From the NCBI GenBank assembly GCA_027030825.1, contig JALVEM010000500.1:1-7064 (forward strand): a stretch of DNA of 7,064 nt, read 5' to 3'. Both the position numbers and the translations under genes were made by a program. Shown one piece after another: positions 5,488 through 7,064 of the stretch. This stretch comes from Thiohalobacter sp. (GTDB lineage: Bacteria > Pseudomonadota > Gammaproteobacteria > Thiohalobacterales > Thiohalobacteraceae). The number at the start of each line of letters is the position of its first letter. The stretch's first letter is position 1. The notes under the pieces are model-generated. The model did not search any database. It worked only from the letters and a program-made list of their open reading frames with translations, and was not told where the DNA came from.

Positions 5488-6027
5488 ATGGGAACGGATG
5501 CGGAGCTGGGCGCGTTTCTCGAGCAGGTGGAAAGGCGGGCCTTTCGGATGGCCGAGCTGGTGACCCGCAATCCCGAGGATGCCCTGGAGATCGTCCAGGA
5601 CGCCATGATGAAGCTCGTGGAACGCTACCGGGACCATGACAGCAGCGAGTGGCCCCCGCTCTTCTACCGCATCCTGACCCATCGCCTCCGTGACTGGCAG
5701 CGGCGTCGGCGGCTTCGATTCCGTTGGTTGAGCGTCTGGTCGGATCGGCGCGAGGATGATCCGGATGGCGCGGATCCCGAGCCGCCGGATCCGGTCGATT
5801 CGGATCCGACGCGTCTCCTCCAGGCCCGCGAGGGGCTGGAGGCCCTGCTGGAAGCGCTGCGAAGGTTGCCGGATCGGCAGCGCGAGGCCTTCATGCTGCG
5901 CGTCTGGGAAGGCCTGGATACCCGGCAGACGGCACGGGCGATGGGATGCAGCGAAGGCAGCGTCAAGACCCATCTGTCACGGGCAATGGAAACGGTGAAG
6001 CGGGAAGTGGGAGCGCACTGGCCATGA
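5488..6027 (+). CDS. ECF-type RNA polymerase sigma factor
   Basis: This 179-residue alternative sigma factor would direct RNA polymerase to a specific promoter set. Region 2 covers about residues 8-78: DALEIVQDAMMKLVERY (31-47) is the core-binding helix, and LFYRILTHRLRDWQRRRRLR (58-77) corresponds to -10 recognition. Region 4 covers about 113-175: LRRLPDRQREAFMLRVWEG (124-142), then the helix-turn-helix LDTRQTARAMGCSEGSVKTH (143-162) and LSRAMETVKREV. There is no region 1 or 3, as expected for the ECF group. The linker holds an exact five-residue DP repeat (91-110). The ATG at 5488 is the only reasonable start in frame, 19 bp after the previous gene, with GAGGAG at 5468-5473 and GGGG just upstream. 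Its stop overlaps the next start as ATGA. Similar sigma genes are found with DUF3619-like and DUF3106 genes in other proteobacteria. Autoregulation is likely but not shown. Confidence 0.93.
   Translation: MGTDAELGAFLEQVERRAFRMAELVTRNPEDALEIVQDAMMKLVERYRDHDSSEWPPLFYRILTHRLRDWQRRRRLRFRWLSVWSDRREDDPDGADPEPPDPVDSDPTRLLQAREGLEALLEALRRLPDRQREAFMLRVWEGLDTRQTARAMGCSEGSVKTHLSRAMETVKREVGAHWP
5758..5817 (+). repeat. 15-bp tandem repeat (four units) in the sigma-factor linker
   Basis: Units starting with GATCC occur at 5758, 5773, 5788 and 5803, exactly 15 bp apart. They encode DPDGA, DPEPP, DPVDS and DPTRL. Only the GATCC heads and reading frame are strictly conserved. The segment is the flexible linker between sigma regions 2 and 4. 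Confidence 0.8.
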
Positions 6028-6350
6028 AGGACCGGGAATTCGAGGACTGGGCAAGGGCGCGGCTCGAAGAACACGAGGCCGCGCTGAGTGCCGAGATCCG
6101 GCGCCGGCTGAGGCTGGGCCGGGAGGTCGCACTCGAATCCTCGACGCGGCTCCGCTGGCGTTTGCCGATGGTCGCGGGGCTGGCGACGGCGGCATTGCTG
6201 CTGCTGGCCGTGGGCCTCTGGTGGCCACATTCGTTGCCGACGGTCCCCGGCGAACCCGAGGACCTGGTACTGCTGATCGAGGACGATCCGGAATTCATCG
6301 CGGATCTGGAGTTCTACGAATGGCTGGAGTCGCAGGATGGCACCGGCTGA
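6024..6350 (+). CDS. Single-pass membrane protein, probable anti-sigma factor (DUF3619-like)
   Basis: This 108-residue protein has a charged cytoplasmic N-terminus (1-47, rich in Arg/Glu: FEDWARARLEEHEAALSAEI), one transmembrane helix (about 48-67, MVAGLATAALLLLAVGLWW) and a short periplasmic tail (68-108). The tail has 12 Asp/Glu and no Arg/Lys and ends with EFIADLEFYEWLESQDGTG. The start overlaps the sigma stop as ATGA, the classic coupling of a sigma gene with its membrane regulator. Size, topology, position and the final acidic-aromatic LEFYEWL motif resemble DUF3619-type proteins next to sigma factors in other proteobacteria. Inferred role: the N-terminus binds and silences the sigma factor, while the acidic tail senses a periplasmic signal or partner. 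It lacks a zinc-binding HxxxCxxC anti-sigma motif, so it is not a ZAS-type protein. It could instead be a membrane accessory factor. Confidence 0.8.
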   Translation: MKDREFEDWARARLEEHEAALSAEIRRRLRLGREVALESSTRLRWRLPMVAGLATAALLLLAVGLWWPHSLPTVPGEPEDLVLLIEDDPEFIADLEFYEWLESQDGTG

Positions 6351-6567
6351 CGCATGGCGAAACCTGGCCGGTTTGTTTCTGCTGGTCTCGAGTACAGGCG
6401 TCATGGCCGGGCCAACGCCCGCGCCGGAGGCCGGTCTGCTCGAGTTCCTGGCGGACTGGGGCGAGGCCGGAGAGTGGCTGGACGCCGAACTCGAGGCAGG
6501 CCGAAACGATCCGCGGGCTGATGTTGAAGAGGATTCGGTGAAGGATGGGCGCAAACGGGATGAATGA
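6337..6567 (+). CDS. Small acidic secreted protein in the sigma-factor operon
   Basis: This 76-residue protein has a likely signal peptide (1-24, hydrophobic core LAGLFLLVSSTGVMA). The mature part of about 52 residues is acidic, with 16 Asp/Glu against 6 Arg/Lys, and includes GLLEFLADWGEAGEWLDAEL. This L-E-F-x-x-x-W style echoes LEFYEWLE at the end of the preceding protein. The start overlaps that gene by 14 bp and has GGAG 7 nt upstream; the end overlaps the DUF3106 gene by 8 bp. Tight coupling on both sides makes it a real gene despite its size. I recognise no named family. A periplasmic adaptor between the acidic anti-sigma tail and the basic repeat proteins is a guess. Confidence 0.78.
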   Translation: MAPADAWRNLAGLFLLVSSTGVMAGPTPAPEAGLLEFLADWGEAGEWLDAELEAGRNDPRADVEEDSVKDGRKRDE

Positions 6568-7064
6568 GGCTTCGAAGGATGCAGTGATACGAAACCGGCC
6601 GGGGGCGAGCGGTCCGGATTTCATGCAGGCCATCCGGGCAGGCTGCCTGCTGTTGCTGGCATGGATGGCGGGCGTTCCCGGCCTGGGGGTGGCGGGCACG
6701 GAGTGGTCCGATCTCACGCCCGAACAGCAGCGCCTGCTGGCTCCGTTCGAGAAACGCTGGGATAAGCTGCCCGAGGCAAGGCGCGAGCGTCTGCTGTCGG
6801 CCGCGGAACGGTGGGAGCGGATGACGCCCGAAGAGCGGCGCAAGGTGAAGGCGCGGTTCGAGAAGTGGCGAAAGCTCACGCCGGAACAGCGCCAGCGCCT
6901 GCGCCAGCGCTGGAAGCGATTCCGCGCCCTCCCGCCGGAGCAGCGCCGGCTTCTGCGCGAGCGTTTCCGGCGTTTCCGGGAGCTTCCGCCCGAGGCGCGC
7001 CGGCAACTGCGTGAACGCTTCCGGAAGTTCCGGCGCCTGCCGCCCGAGGAGCGCAGGCGGCTCC
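6560..7064 (+). CDS. DUF3106 repeat protein, C-terminus beyond window
   Basis: At least 168 residues are visible and the frame is open to the window edge. From the ATG at 6560 the protein begins MNEASKDAVIRNRPGASG, then a hydrophobic segment around GCLLLLAWMAGVPGLGVAG, read as a signal peptide or anchor. The in-frame ATG at 6623 would give a more ordinary signal peptide but has no better ribosome binding site; the 6560 start overlaps the previous gene by 8 bp. The mature part is a run of 18-residue units such as LTPEQRQRLRQRWKRFRA, typical of DUF3106. The family is uncharacterised. The recurrent LTPEQ recalls the LTxxQ motif of the periplasmic chaperone/sensors CpxP and Spy, suggesting a helical, strongly basic periplasmic protein that may modulate the sigma/anti-sigma pair. 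That link is inference from motif and context. Confidence 0.88.
   Translation, partial: MNEASKDAVIRNRPGASGPDFMQAIRAGCLLLLAWMAGVPGLGVAGTEWSDLTPEQQRLLAPFEKRWDKLPEARRERLLSAAERWERMTPEERRKVKARFEKWRKLTPEQRQRLRQRWKRFRALPPEQRRLLRERFRRFRELPPEARRQLRERFRKFRRLPPEERRRL
6713..7064 (+). repeat. 54-bp (18-residue) tandem repeats in the DUF3106 gene
   Basis: Units begin at 6713, 6767, 6821, 6875, 6929, 6983 and 7037, the last cut by the window edge. Each begins L/M-[TP]-[PE]-x and continues with an Arg/Lys-rich helix. Similarity between units rises downstream: units 5, 6 and the partial 7 all start LPPE and share RERFRxFR-like text, suggesting recent duplication at that end. Confidence 0.85.

Noticed and set aside
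6295..7006. Minus-strand open frames across the end of the sigma operon
   Set aside because: They run antisense to the overlapping acidic-protein and DUF3106 genes and have no domain; the repeats on the plus strand explain their existence.

Overview
The window looks like chromosomal DNA from a GC-rich gammaproteobacterium. The coding parts are strongly GC-rich with matching codon use, priA and argS lie close together as they commonly do in that class, and the right-hand sigma-factor cassette ends in a DUF3106 protein. No species can be named from the sequence. A Cyc2-like cytochrome-porin hints at electron exchange at the cell surface, but this is inference.

Layout. The left two thirds is read on the minus strand: priA (primosomal helicase, 4635 to 2434), a fused monoheme cytochrome c / outer-membrane beta-barrel protein (2353 to 1070), a secreted PEGA-like/SHOCT protein overlapping its end (1083 to 568), and the first 169 codons of argS (509 to the window edge). 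The two envelope genes sit between priA and argS, two housekeeping genes that are often adjacent.

The right third is read on the plus strand as one compact operon of five genes: a secreted protein of 11-residue Arg/Asp repeats (5124-5468), an ECF-type sigma factor (5488-6027), a single-pass anti-sigma-like membrane protein with an acidic tail (6024-6350), a small acidic secreted protein (6337-6567), and a DUF3106 protein made of 18-residue repeats (6560 to beyond the window). Every junction from the sigma factor onward overlaps, so they are very likely co-expressed. The likely theme is envelope sensing: a sigma factor held by a membrane partner whose periplasmic tail is acidic, with very basic periplasmic repeat proteins around it.

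Between the divergent halves lies about 490 bp of non-coding DNA whose core (4741-4980) is about 43% GC. It holds two perfect, inverted DnaA boxes, one degenerate box, a further box matching the relaxed consensus, a perfect match to the IHF consensus and a 36-bp AT-rich stretch. This is the arrangement expected of a DnaA-controlled element: an origin, a DnaA-titrating or reactivating site, or a DnaA-regulated promoter region beside priA. It is the most interesting non-coding signal here.
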